A stretch of 64,000 nt of DNA, taken from contig WBMV01000073.1 of assembly GCA_013396655.1 (NCBI GenBank), forward strand, positions 1,388,657-1,452,656. Direction: 5' to 3'. Positions 14,601 through 25,502 of this stretch are shown here, one piece after another. This stretch comes from Campylorhamphus procurvoides (lineage: Eukaryota; Chordata; Aves; Passeriformes; Dendrocolaptidae). Each line of letters starts with the position of its first letter. Within the stretch, counting starts at the first letter, position 1. The position numbers were made by a program, and so were the translations under genes. The notes under the pieces are model-generated. The model saw nothing but the letters and a program-made list of their open reading frames with translations, ran no database searches and had not been told where the DNA came from.

Positions 14601-14686
14601 CAGCCCCTGGCAGCTCTGTCTGTACCCCAGAACCATGAGAACCCCCTTCCCAGTCTTGGTCACTGCCCAGGATGGTGTCCCCCCCT
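5681..14686. other. 9-kb region without a supportable gene
   Basis: I read both strands for BPI-type exons (the Leu-Pro-Arg exon, the LCP exon, the LDL exon and the C-terminal LPxVL exon), signal peptides and other coding signatures, and found none. Open frames here are short and lack coherent splice sites. It holds a 24-bp tandem duplication near 9890-9940, AT-rich blocks near 9.2-9.4 and 10.4-10.8 kb, a short imperfect repeat at 13.6 kb, and an isolated minus-strand AATAAA at 13023-13028. That signal could end a long 3' UTR of gene A, but nothing else supports this. In mammals BPIFB1 and BPIFA genes lie in this position. Confidence 0.6.
13612..13678. repeat. short imperfect tandem repeat
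   Basis: About four degenerate copies of an 18-base unit resembling aaccacyrrcacag follow one another in intergenic DNA. It has no coding potential and looks like a minor local duplication. Confidence 0.45.
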
Positions 14687-17600
14687 TCAGCTGCCCTGTT
14701 TTGCCTCACAGACACCAATGGGGATCCCCACAGTGGCACTGGAGACAGACTCACTCTGAAGGAGCCAATCGATGAAGGCACTTGGGAATGGGGAATTCTG
14801 CAAAGAAGAAGGAGGTGTTAGAGTGTGTAAATGTGGAGGGAGGGCACAGGGACACAGGATGCAATATGGGATGGGACATGGGGTGGGACAAGGGATGGGA
14901 TGCGGCTGTACCTGCAGATCCAGCTCCACATAATGCCCAGACGTCATGGGCAGTTTGGAGAGGGCAGAGAAGATTTTCCCCAGGAGCCCGAAGGAGATGA
15001 CGCCTGGGGACAGGGAGAGGGCATCAGGGCTGTGGGTCCCAGAGCCTCTCAGCTCCCTCTGCCCGCAGCGTCTGGCAGACGCTGGGAAAACATCGTCCTG
15101 CCCAGCAAGGAGTAAGACCCCTCGTCCTTCCTGAGAACCTCAAACCTCCCAGGGTTCAAAGGTTCCCATAAAAGCTGCTGCCCAGCAGCTCCCAGATGCA
15201 GCTCCCATCACCAGGGAAATGTTGGGACCAAATGGGGACAGCTCTGCTGGCAAAGAAGCAGCAATTGTGTCTCTATGAGATTTGATGTGAACAGCTGTGG
15301 GAAGGGAAAACCCCACCAGTTCTGCAGGGCTGCACCTGGGGGTCCTGGCACCAAGTGTCACTCAACTTAATATAGAAAAGAAAATTGAATGACTTACGGT
15401 TGAGGAATTGTAGGTTAATGTTGATGATGCTGACCCAGATGTTCACTAATGGGCAGAGCTGCAACAGCAACAAGTGGTGAGAACACTGTGGGTGCAGCAG
15501 CTCATTCCCCAACACAGTTTGAGTTTCTCAGATTTAAAGCAGGATGGAACAATCTGCTCCCAGAACATATTTCCTCCACGGAAAAAGAGCCATATGACTT
15601 GCTCAATCCCCTTCTCAAAACAGCACAGGTTCTACTGAACAGGATAAGAGATTCTCTAAGAGGCCCTTTTGCTTTGAGCAGGGCTGTTGCTTCTGCTCAA
15701 ACCACCCCAGAGAGCAGCTGAGTACAAATTATCCCATAACACCGCATGATGAAATTGAAATTACTCATAACAAATAAATTGTGACTACAAGGAAGATCAG
15801 CAAATTTTGTAGAGTTCACTTACGGGCTGCAGGCATGTGCCTGTGCATCTACAAATACATATTATATCTATATTGTGTATATATATTGTCCCTGCTCATG
15901 GGATGGGTTGGAATAACTGATCCTTAAAGTGATTTCCAACCCAAACCATTCTGTGATGGGGTGTGAGGGGAGTTGGGGGGTGTGGGTGTAAATCTGCCAG
16001 ACAGTTCTGGCAGCAGCACCAATTGCAGCTGAAATGCAGCTTCACAGCAAAAAAACTTTCATACACTCACCAGTGCAGGAACAAGGGACTTAAGAGTAGA
16101 GTTCAGCAATCTGCTCACCAGGTTGGTGAGGAGGCTGGGAAGGGAAAGGACAGACAAAAATTAGCAGGGGAGTTGTCAAAACCGAGGATTTGACATCAAG
16201 ACAAAACAGCTCCTCTAGGTGGCTGTGGAGGAGCCCTCCTCATCTTCTTTCCTCTGATGTTAAAAGATGCTGCAAGCCCACAGCTCCCCCAGGCTTTAGA
16301 TGTTCAGGACTTTGTTACCTGAATCTCCAAATCTGGTTGTTATTCCATCAATCTGTGCCCAGGTTTAAGACTGGAGTTTTGCCTCACTGCAAACTTGCAG
16401 GAGCTCACCCACACACTCACCCCTTCCGCAGGTTGACGCTGAAGCCGCCAAGCAGGTTGCTGCAATCCTTGATCACCAGCTTGAGGTCACCAGGCTTGTC
16501 CTGGGTCACGGCAATGTGTGATGTGACGTTTGTTTCTACCGAGGATCCACTCAGAAAGTTAAAAATCCTGGAATAAAGGGAAGTAGCGTGCAGGGTTATG
16601 GAGGAAGCAGAAGCAGCACAAGAGAGCAGTGCCTGTGCCATAACTGCAGTGCTTTAGTCTTGGGACTTTTTTCAGGCTCCTGGCTCTGTAGCAGATCACA
16701 GAATCATTAAGATTGGAAAACACCTCTGAGATCACCAAGTCCAACCATCAACCTGGCACCACCACCATGTTCACCACTAAACCATGCCCTCAAGTGCCAT
16801 ATCCACATGTTTTTTGAACACTTCCAGGGATGGTGATATCGCCTTTGGAGTGAGGACAGCTGGAAATGTCTGAAGGGAGAGAGAGCAACACAGCCCAGAG
16901 CTTTCCTCATCAGCCCCCTGCTCAGTATTTGGGGACATTTCTCCAGCACTCAGGAGTGTCCCATCCTTCCCAATGCCCTCAGACCCCCATGGATTTGCTC
17001 TCCAGCCCTGCTCACCCTGGAAAGCGGAGCACCAGCTTCGAGTACATGTTCAGCACAATCTCATTGCCATGAAGGACCTTCCATGACACTCGGGCGTTCT
17101 CAAGGTTCAGCACCTTCAACCTGGGGGTCAACACCAAAGCAAACCCACCTTGAGCTGATAGGATCAGCAGAAGCAGACCCTACACTCCCATCTCCTCTTG
17201 CTCATCATTTGACTTGTTACCCATGTGGATAGTCCCAAGTAAAAGCGAAGGTGGAGAAGGACCAATCCGTGCCCCAAGAAAAGCCAATCTCAAAGCAGGG
17301 TCAGGTTTCTCAGGGCTGTGTCCCCTAGTTCTCAACTATCTCTGAGAGTGGAGATTCCCCCACCTCTCGGACATAGCAATATCACAGCACTCCCATGGAG
17401 AAGACTTTTCCCATTTTTGGCCGGAATTTCGCCTGTCACAGATCCTTATGTGAGTTGCAAGCCCAGGACTGGCAATTTGTATGACAGGGAGGGTCCCCTG
17501 GACACTACTGGTCACCCTGCAGTGAACCCCACCATGGGGCTTCTGACTCACCAGTCATAGCGTGTTATCTTTGGAGAGTTACTGCCCCCCAGCAGACCTC

Positions 17601-18615
17601 CTGCACCCAGAAGTCCTCTTGCTTCACCCAGAAGATCATCGAGACCAAGTAGACTTCCATTGCCTAGGAGACCTCCATTTCCAAGCAACCCTGTTCCAAG
17701 CAGACCATTATCTCCAAGAAGGCTGTTATTGCCAAGAAGGCCATTGCCAATAAGGCCATTGTTGAGGAGACCATTGCCAAGGCCTTCTGCACCAAGGATG
17801 CCTGTGCCAAGGCCTTTCCCACCAAGGATGCCTGTGCCGAGCCCTTCACCAAGGACACCTGTGCCAAGTCCTTCACCAAGGACGCCTGTTCCAAGGCCTT
17901 CACCAAGGACGCCTGTTCCAAGGCCTTTCCCACCAAGGATGCCTGTGCCAAGCAGACCGCTGCTGCCAGGTTGTCCTCCTGCAACAGTCAGAACTCTGTT
18001 ACTGTCCTGGCCACCGTTGCCCATAAACCCTTCTTTCCCAAGCACACCCATGCCAAGCAGACCTTCCTCACCTAGGAGGCCGGTGCCAAGGACCCCAGAT
18101 TTGCTGGGTTCATTTCCTGCTTCAAGGGGACTTCCACTTTCTGCTCCACTTGGACTTCCTTTGCCCAGGAGGCCGGTGCCAAGCAGCCCACCTTCACCAA
18201 GAACACCCGTGCCAAGCAATCCACTTTTTCCGCCGATGAGACCGGTACCAAGCAGACCTGCACCAAGGGAGTCCCAGTTACTAATTGGACTACTATTGAG
18301 AAGATTTCATTGACAAGAAAAGTTGGTTTGGCCACGATAGGTTGCTCTGGTGGTGATGTCTCACAGGGACCCCTAAGCACCCTTGAACAAAGGTGGGCTC
18401 CTCACAAAGAAGAGCCTGCCAGGAGGCAGCTCCCTGATGAGCAGAGTGACATGTGGTGAGCCCAAAATGGCACAGGACTGTGCCACAACCCTCTCCTGGA
18501 AAGAGAAATCTCTGAACTCACCATCTGTGGCTTGCTTTGGGTTCAGGAGGTTGAGGAGGCTGTGGGAAGGGGGCAGAAGGCTCCAAAAAATGATGAGAAA
18601 CCAGAAGGATGGCAT
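14687..18615 (-). CDS. Gene A: secreted single-BPI-domain protein with Gly/Leu-repeat exon (short PLUNC/BPIFA-like)
   Basis: Eight coding exons (minus, transcript order): 18615-18522, 18257-17552, 17120-17016, 16567-16421, 16134-16071, 15458-15398, 15003-14912, 14797-14687. All splice sites are canonical and the sum is 1380 bases, an open 459-codon frame. Residues 1-20 form a signal peptide (MPSFWFLIIFWSLL). The 706-bp second coding exon (residues 32-267) is mostly Gly-Leu-rich repeats (LLGTG, LGTGVLGEG). Residues 267-423 match one BPI N-terminal domain, with the conserved cysteine pair near 337 (KDCSN) and 374 (LCPLVN) and the family ending SGHYVELDL. A final exon adds a short unrelated tail ending CEAKQGS; there is no second BPI domain. 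Such proteins bind lipids at mucosal surfaces. The CPLVN motif, one-domain plan and place beside CDK5RAP1 suggest a BPIFA/SPLUNC relative; a truncated BPIFB is the alternative. Confidence 0.82.
15900..15958 (+). mobile_element. CR1 LINE 3' fragment
   Basis: The stretch 'gatttccaacccaaaccatt' and its flanks match the usual 3' end of avian CR1 elements. It is a short, 5'-truncated copy inside an intron of gene A and has no coding capacity. Confidence 0.75.
16696..16842 (-). mobile_element. CR1 LINE 3' fragment, minus orientation
   Basis: The sequence begins with 'tcacagaatcattaagattg' and runs through 'tcaccaagtccaaccatcaa' to 'cttccagggatggtgat', the reverse complement of a CR1 3' end. It lies in an intron of gene A and is 5'-truncated. 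Confidence 0.85.
17552..18257 (-). repeat. coding Gly/Leu tandem-repeat array in gene A
   Basis: The exon is built from degenerate 27- and 30-base units that encode LGTGVLGEG-like and GLLGNG-like peptides. Nearly identical copies stand side by side at about 17838-17945, a sign of recent unit duplication. The repeat keeps the reading frame throughout. Its complement also stays open over 17660-18313, but that is a by-product of the codon bias. Confidence 0.9.
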
Positions 18616-20288
18616 CTCCTGACCCAGCACCTGTGGAAAGACCTACATTAGCCCAGTTCCAGCACATGTGTATCGGCAGCCTCGGTCCTGCTACATCTCT
18701 CCATCCTTCACATGGCCTGGGGTGATGGGATATATACCCCCAGATACCACCCCCTCCATCCCCAGGGGATCAGCCTAGACCTGCAGCATGCTTTTCCCAC
18801 CCAGAAAGTTTGAACCTCTTCTGGTTATCAGGGAGTAGCTGGAACCCCAAGCCACGCTGCTCCAGAGCCATCGAAGTCTCCATGCCCAGCTGGGCTCCCG
18901 CACTGCAGAGTTGGGTGCCTAATACTGCAGGGAAGTGAAAATGCCATTCTAAGAGAGAAAGAGGGATGGAGATGAAGCAGGAGGACCTTGTACTGATGTC
19001 TTCTGACTACTCTGAAACGGCCCTGAAAGCAGAATCTCACAGGGGCACAGCTGGATAAAAAATGACGAGTGTCTCAATTGTGTCCTTCTGCCCGCTGTGA
19101 AGAGCACCCTGCATTATTAAAGCTCAAAGCACAGCCAGACTCAGACTCACTTTCCTGTGGGCAGATTGTTTGTTTTTCTCATCTTGCTTCACTCAGGCTG
19201 TGAAAAGAGCCCGTTTTCCCTGTGTTTGATCTGCCCTGAGCCAAAAGAACGCACCTTCAAGGACCTCCTGTTCCTGCCCAAACTCGGCTTCTCGGGGTGA
19301 CAATGCAGGCTGGAGAGTGTTTGTTTATGCACAGAAAGGTGTTTGCAAAGAAATGAGAAGAGGCCCCTGCTGCAGCACTGTTGTGGATCCCAGCTCCAGG
19401 AGCACCTGCCCACGCAGCTCGTGTCCCAGACGGACACCCCAGCTTGTCCCTCCTGGGAAATACAATGTACAAGGTGCAGATTGCAAAGGTTCAGCACTGA
19501 GAAATAACATTATTTAGGTCAGACTGAACAACTTCTTTATCTCTTCCAGGTACTTTAAAAAAATCCCTCTATGACAGTTCTCGGCACAATTAAATTAGAC
19601 TTTAATTCACTTGACTGTCTTTTACATTTTCCCTTTGATCAGCACGTAATGATGCACAGCTCCTGTAGCCGTGGTTATTGAACAGGGGAGAAGGAGAGAG
19701 GCTCGAGCAGCTTCTATTGAAAATCATGTCAAATAAAATCAGTGGGATTTGTTGGAGGGGCTCTGCAAGACGTGTGCAGCATTGCAAAAGGGTGCCAAAA
19801 TGGATGTCAGGGCTCTTAGAAGAGCTCTTAGAGAGAATACGTGACCAAGCAGGCAGCTATCTCTGTGGTTATTAACAATATCTATCAGGGTGCTGCTCCT
19901 TGGTCACACACATTTCAGCGAGCTGAGCATCTTGCACACGTAAAAGGCACGTCTGGCTTTGCAGATAAACACTTATTTTACACCAGCTGAGATGAGGTCT
20001 GGAAAGCTGAAAATTGCTCTGAATTCTGGTCACCAAGATCATGAAAAATTCCCAGTCCCTTCTGCCAGCTTAGTCATTATCACAAACTTAACAACAGGAA
20101 TAAAGGTAGAGTTTAACAAGGAAGAGCTCTGCTAGCTTTAAAAATTAATTTTCATAAATGATTAAATGCTGCTAGAGAAATCAAAGGAAAACATCATTAA
20201 AATTCCTGCTTTTCAAGCTGAGTTATGCTGTGCTGTAGATTGCCTGATGGAGCTGGCACGGTGGCCACGATCCTTCAGTGCCACTTAC

Positions 20289-20323
20289 CTGGACCTTTTG
20301 ATGTCGCAGTGAAGCTGCCCATG
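20289..20323 (-). other. non-coding first exon of gene A
   Basis: A short exon ends at a consensus donor (AG|GTAAGT) and lies 30 bases downstream of a TATA box. It would splice to the acceptor at 18631, 15 bases before the gene A start codon. It carries an ATG at 20322-20320 close to the predicted cap site; that frame is not in phase with the signal peptide. A non-coding first exon is also usual for mammalian BPIFA genes. Confidence 0.6.
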
Positions 20324-20343
20324 GTCAGAGCTGCCGGCAGTGG

Positions 20344-20353
20344 CTTTTATATA
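20344..20353 (-). promoter_or_regulatory. TATA box of gene A
   Basis: The minus strand reads GGTATATAAAAG, a near-perfect TATA box, with the predicted start about 30 bases downstream at 20323. It implies a strong, tissue-restricted promoter. Confidence 0.7.
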
Positions 20354-22899
20354 CCCGAGCTGAGGAATGAGGAAAGCCAGGGGAAGGATGGAACAGGGAC
20401 AGTTCCTCTTTGCTGGCTGTGAAGTGTGACCCCTGCACCAGCCTGGACCCAAATGCCACACGTAGCAGTGCTGGGTCGTGGCCAGCAGCATCCAGCCATC
20501 CCCGCAGTTCACCCCCTCACCTTGGGCTGGGTGTGGTGCCCATGGGCTCTCCAGTAAAGCTGCCACCCTGCTCCCAGAACTCATTCCTCCCTGCACCTTA
20601 TGTATGCCAGTGCCAGGACTAGGGTGCAGCCAGGCAGCCCCCTGCCACCCCTGGGTGGTGGGTGGGCATTCATGTTCCTGTGCAGGGGATGCTCTGGGTC
20701 AGGTCCCACCCAACCCAGTGCCATGTAACTGCTCAACGTGGCCGTGGCTGTGGCTGGGACATGGGCTGTGGCTCAAGCAGCTCTTGCTGCTCACAGATAA
20801 ACAGCTTCTCTCAGATAAACAGCTTCTCTCTTGATCTGCTCTCCCAAAGTGGCTGGGAGCAGAGGAGGATAGTGCTGGCACATGACAGCCCCCAATAATC
20901 CTCCTCCACACTCAGCCCCACTGCAATTCCCCCCATCGAGGGCAGACACCAGGACCAGGAGTGTCACAGGTGCTGGTGTGGCCATGGCCATGGTGTGGAT
21001 GGTGATGGGCTCTGCCAACAGCAGCAGTGCCATCCTGGGGCAGTCCTCACTGCCAAGACAAAGGTAGAGACTCCTCTTTCCCCTCCTCTCCTCTCTGCAG
21101 ACCCTAGAGCATCATCTGAGCAGCATGGTAACTGTGAGACAGCCTCAGAGGAGCTGGAGCAAAGGAGAAAGACACAGGGAGCTGGGCAGTGTTCCAGGGA
21201 TGGTCTGGGACAGCTCTGCACCAGGGAGATGCTCCATCATACGGAGCAGAACATGAGAGTCCAAGGACAGTGAGAAGGGAGCAATTAGTTCCCAGCAAGT
21301 TAATTACACACAGAAACAGCACAAATTACAAAACAAATGAAAGTGTATGTGGGTTTGTGGCACACCTGTGTCCTGGAGGCAAGCAGAAGCTGGCTGTGCA
21401 TCCAACAAAGATCTCCACAGCTTAAAGCAGGCTTGAGAGACAACAGATAAAAGAAAATAAATCTGGAGGGGAAGGGAAAAGGAATATGAAAGACAACAGA
21501 AAAAAGAGAGTCTGAGGTTCCAGGTGGGTTTCAGGGTGGTTGTGCAGAGTTCATGGGCATTGATAGGTCAATGCCTCCCATGTCCCCAGGTGCTCCCAGG
21601 ACAAAACCTCAGTAAAGCCCAGGTCAGGTGATGGTGTGATGGGACATCAAGATGAATAAGAGACCCCAAAATTTTGGGTCCAGGCCCTGAAGAGTCTGGC
21701 ATGTTTGGGTCCAACGCAGCACTTTCTGGCAGACCCTCTGAGCTGGGGGGGTCCAAAGGGGGCTGCAGCCCTCCTACCCCTGGACTTTATTGAACCCAAG
21801 CAAAAGAATGTAAAGTACATCTGCACCGTTCCAAGCACCCACAAAAAAGTCCAAACCACAACATTTGGTGGGAAAAGCACTTGTGTTTTTTTCTGCTCAA
21901 GCAATGCAGGTGGGATGAAACATTTACATGGGTAAGACCAAGCTGTTGTTGTGCTGAGTATGAAGAGACACACAGAGGGGGCCTCGGGCAGCTGGGCTTC
22001 CACCCCTTTGGAGACAGACAGGGAGAAGTAGGGCTCTGTCCCAGCCCAGAGTCCCTGGCTCATATCAACAGCACAATGAGTTCCTGGCAAAACAAAGGGA
22101 TTACTTTCCCTCTGAACATGCCCTGTGCAAGCACCGAGCACTGTCTTTGCTCCAGAGTGGAGCTGAGGGGCAGTGGGGGGAACCTCAGGCACAGCTGAAG
22201 CACAGATCAAAATGTTTGCAATATTTGCCTTTACGGTTAACTTCATATTCCCTCAGTGTGAAATGGCTGCACGCATGGCCTCGCTAAGTCAGGCCCCATG
22301 ACACTTCCTTCTCCAGAAGTTCATGAAACCCAAACCCTGCTGCACTCTCCCATGACAGTGGTGAGAGCAGGGCATGAAGCTGGGACCTCTGCCAGCTTTC
22401 AGAGACCCCTGCTCAGGTGTGCATGGCCCAAGGGGACCTTCCTAAGTCCAAGGGAAATATCCCAACCCTTGTGCATAGATGTAAAGAGAAGATGCAGGAC
22501 TAGCATTCAGGTCCACCTCAAGAAACTGTCCAATTACCAGGGGAAGGCTGGGCATGGTGTGCTGGATGCTGCCCAGCAAACCCAGGGGCACCAATGCTGG
22601 GGAGAGGGGAGGGAAGTCAGTATTTCACTGTTGCATTCAGCTGCAAGTCCTTCCTCCACTGCCTGGCAGCCTCTTTTTTCCAGAAGAGCCCTGGCTTGCA
22701 GGTGGGCTCTGGACAGGGAGTGCTGGGGGTCCCTGTTCCTGGCATGGGACAGATTTGGGGACAGGGTGAAGCAAGGGGTTTGCTCTTTCCACCCAAGGTG
22801 CAGCAGCAGAGAGAGAGGTGCCCCAGTCCTCACACAGCTGGAGCAGAGGTGACACATGGTGTAGGGCAGGACAAGGCGTGGGACCCACTGTGTAGTCAC
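20354..22899. other. spacer between gene A promoter and BPIFB4 relic
   Basis: No exon is recognised here on either strand. The missing 3' exons of the BPIFB4 relic would be expected in this stretch and are not visible. It contains a direct 18-base duplication near 20797-20832 (cagataaacagcttctct). Confidence 0.6.
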
Positions 22900-25502
22900 A
22901 GTTTACAAACCCCAGCTGGTCATTGACAAGTCCCAGGGTGACATCAACGACTGGGCAGAGCTGCAAGAGCCAGCGTGGGCTGGTGAGAACCCACGTGCAG
23001 AGCCAGACAAGGACACGGAGCCCCCCTTGGCTACGCAGGGCTTTCCGAGGGCACAGGAGTACCAGGCATGTGGGATGGCAGCCCTGCCAGTGACTCCACC
23101 AGCTCTGGGTCTGTCTCTGAGCACCTTGCCCTTCCTCAGAGAAGTGGGGTTGGGATTGGGCCCCAGGAGCCCATGACAGACAGCTAGAAAGAACCTGGGG
23201 CTTTCAGGAGGGAGGAGAGATTCCATTAGACCACAACACGTTCCAGAGCATCTTTAGGAACTACCAGCACTTGAGCAGACTTCACACTGGGAAGGAGAGA
23301 AAAGCTTCTCCCAGGCTGATGGAAACATGGCATGTGTCCCTCACTAATCCCAAGCCACCAGGTGGGTGGATACAGCAGCTCTGGGACAGTGGCTGTGCTC
23401 CCACTCTGAGCACCAGCAATGCCACACTGCAGCTTTTCAGACTCATCACTCCTTCCAGAATAGGGTTTTTTTTCCAACTTGCCAGATTAGGAAGAAGTCT
23501 GTTCGGGACACTTGCCAATAAATTACCCACAATTGGGAGCAGGCTGTGGAAAAATAAAGGAGCACCATGAAAACAACCTGCTGCAAAGTAAATGGGTCTT
23601 GTTAAACAATTCCCCATGAATAGCACCAAGCACAGACCTCCCGGAGCAAGGCAATTGCAGCAGCAAAGTGAATCGTTTCAGCTTGGATTTTGCATGAGAT
23701 AACTGTAATTTGCATCCCAAAATAGCCAGTGGGAAATTTATTGCTGCCTTTTATCTACTAGTGTATAGTCTCCTTAAATGAGCAAAAACACCCTCAGCCT
23801 GAGTAGTTCCTACAATGTACATACTATGTGCTCACATCTCAGAAGACCCCATGCCATGTCAGTTAAAATGACATGTGAATGTGGCACATGGAACAGAACT
23901 GTCCCATGGGACTTCTGGGAGAGTGCATTCATTCATTTTGGCTGTGTGAGGGGCACACAGAGACCACCAGCAGCAGCCTTTGTTCAGCCCTGTGACATGG
24001 CTGGTGAGTGGCTGTCACCTGCAGGGATGGTGGGATGGAGATGTATAACAGGGAAATGCCCTCATGTGTTTATCCTTTGCAGGGTGCAGGCTGGGGTTGG
24101 CAGAGGTCGATAGTGAGGTGTCTCATGCCATCAACTACCCTCTCAGGAGCCTGATTTTAATGCCACCAAGGAGTGTATCACACCTTTCTGTCACCAGTTT
24201 GGGGTAGCCTGTGCCATGGTCAGTCTGACCCTCACTGTGATGTTCATCTCCACAGCAATGTCAAGCAAACCTAGAAGGCTACAAAGGGGGAAGGGAATGA
24301 CCTTCAGAGCAACAGCCTCCTCCCAGGAGATCAGAGACACACCTCGTGGTCCTTCTTCCCCTGGTCCCAGCATGTGGCTGCCACTGCCACCAGCAGCACC
24401 AACCCCAGCCCAACCCACCTCTTGCCATTGAGGGCCACCTGGGTGTAGAGGTTGAGGTGGGCACCAGTGCCAGGCAGGAGCCGCAGGAACACCCTGGGCA
24501 GTGTCAGCTTCATGATCCTCAGCCTGCAGGGACAGTGAAAGTGACACTGTGAGTGACAGCTCTGAGCCCAGCATAAACCAGCTGGGCTCCACTGCTCACA
24601 CACAGCCACGCTGAGGAGATGGGTGAGTCAGGGACCACTTAGACCAGAAACAGAAAAGACACCAAATTTTCTCAGTTATATTCCTGTTTTATTTATTTTC
24701 CAGTTTTATCAGAAGCTTGGTTCTTTTGCTTTGTCATTTTGTCTGCTTCTGCTGGGCTTCAAAGCAGAGTTAAACGTGTGGGCTGCAGACGGGAGGATTG
24801 GTTCAGCAGCAGCCACCAGCGTGCAGCTCGTGCACCCTCTATGGGTAAATCCCTCTGTGCTGCTGCCTCCTCTGCCCTTTCCTGGGCGGCTTCAGGAGGT
24901 TTTTCTGAGATGCAAACCTGCAGGATTTCCAGGCAACTTTCATCTCGTTTATCTGAAAGCATCAGTTCCAAACCAGACCTGAGCATCTACTGAGGTACCA
25001 CCACAACAGCACTGAGATTGCTCCCCTGCAAGGCACCCGAACTGTGCTGTCCTTACCCACTGAGCCCCTGGACAGTGCTGAGCAAGCCACCTTCCCTGAG
25101 GATGCCAAGCAGGCTGCCACCTCCCAGCAGCCCTCTGTTGTCCAGGAGCTCTCCTCTGCCAAGGAGGTCACCAGGACCACTGAGGATCCCTGCTGTGCCG
25201 AGGAAACCTTCATCACCAAGTAGACCTCCTTGTGCCAGTGCTTCTCCAGCAACTCCTGTAGGGATGCCATCCCTGGGGACATCACCACCAGCCTCTGGGA
25301 GGGTTTCTGGGACCCTCCGGGGGTGCTGGGACAAGGGTGTCGATCCCCAAGAACCCCTGTTGGTTCCTGTCTTCCAGAGTCACACCGGTGACTCGCAGTC
25401 ACTCAGAACTCCTTTACTGGGCCTGAGGATGGTGTGTCTCAGGTGGCTCCATGCCGTGGTCAGCAGAGTACACAGGAGGGCAATGCTCAGGGCTGGTGGC
25501 AT
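22900..25502 (-). pseudogene. BPIFB4: BPIFB4 pseudogene, frameshifted and lacking the C-terminal half
   Basis: Exons (minus): signal exon from ATG 25502; Gly/Leu exon ending at 25057 (upstream limit unclear, about 25390); 24523-24419; 24278-24139; 23543-23483; 22960-22900. Resemblance to BPIFB4 is close: [12 protein letters not shown], the LPRV-LLPGTG exon, [12 protein letters not shown], and LGLVNDQLGF in the LCP exon. The 24278-24139 exon is 140 bases where human BPIFB4 has 144. The missing four bases fall just after LTM and put the next codons into an early stop, while the other frame still reads family residues ending LLGGIK. The next exon has a GC donor. After 22900 none of the remaining BPI exons can be found. 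The signal exon also runs into a stop without a good donor, so exon 1-2 splicing is uncertain. Confidence 0.8.

Noticed and set aside
17660..18313. 217-codon plus-strand open frame rich in Pro, Arg and Ser
   Set aside because: It is the complement of the Gly/Leu repeat exon of gene A. The repeat bias removes stops on both strands, and there is no splice or start context.
18729..18737. TATATA element 115 bases upstream of the gene A start codon
   Set aside because: The acceptor directly before the ATG exon and the better TATA box at 20344 point to an upstream first exon. It could still be an alternative promoter.
20791..21033. minus-strand frame with a hydrophobic N-terminus resembling a signal peptide
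   Set aside because: It has no donor in a suitable place, no companion exons and no family motif.
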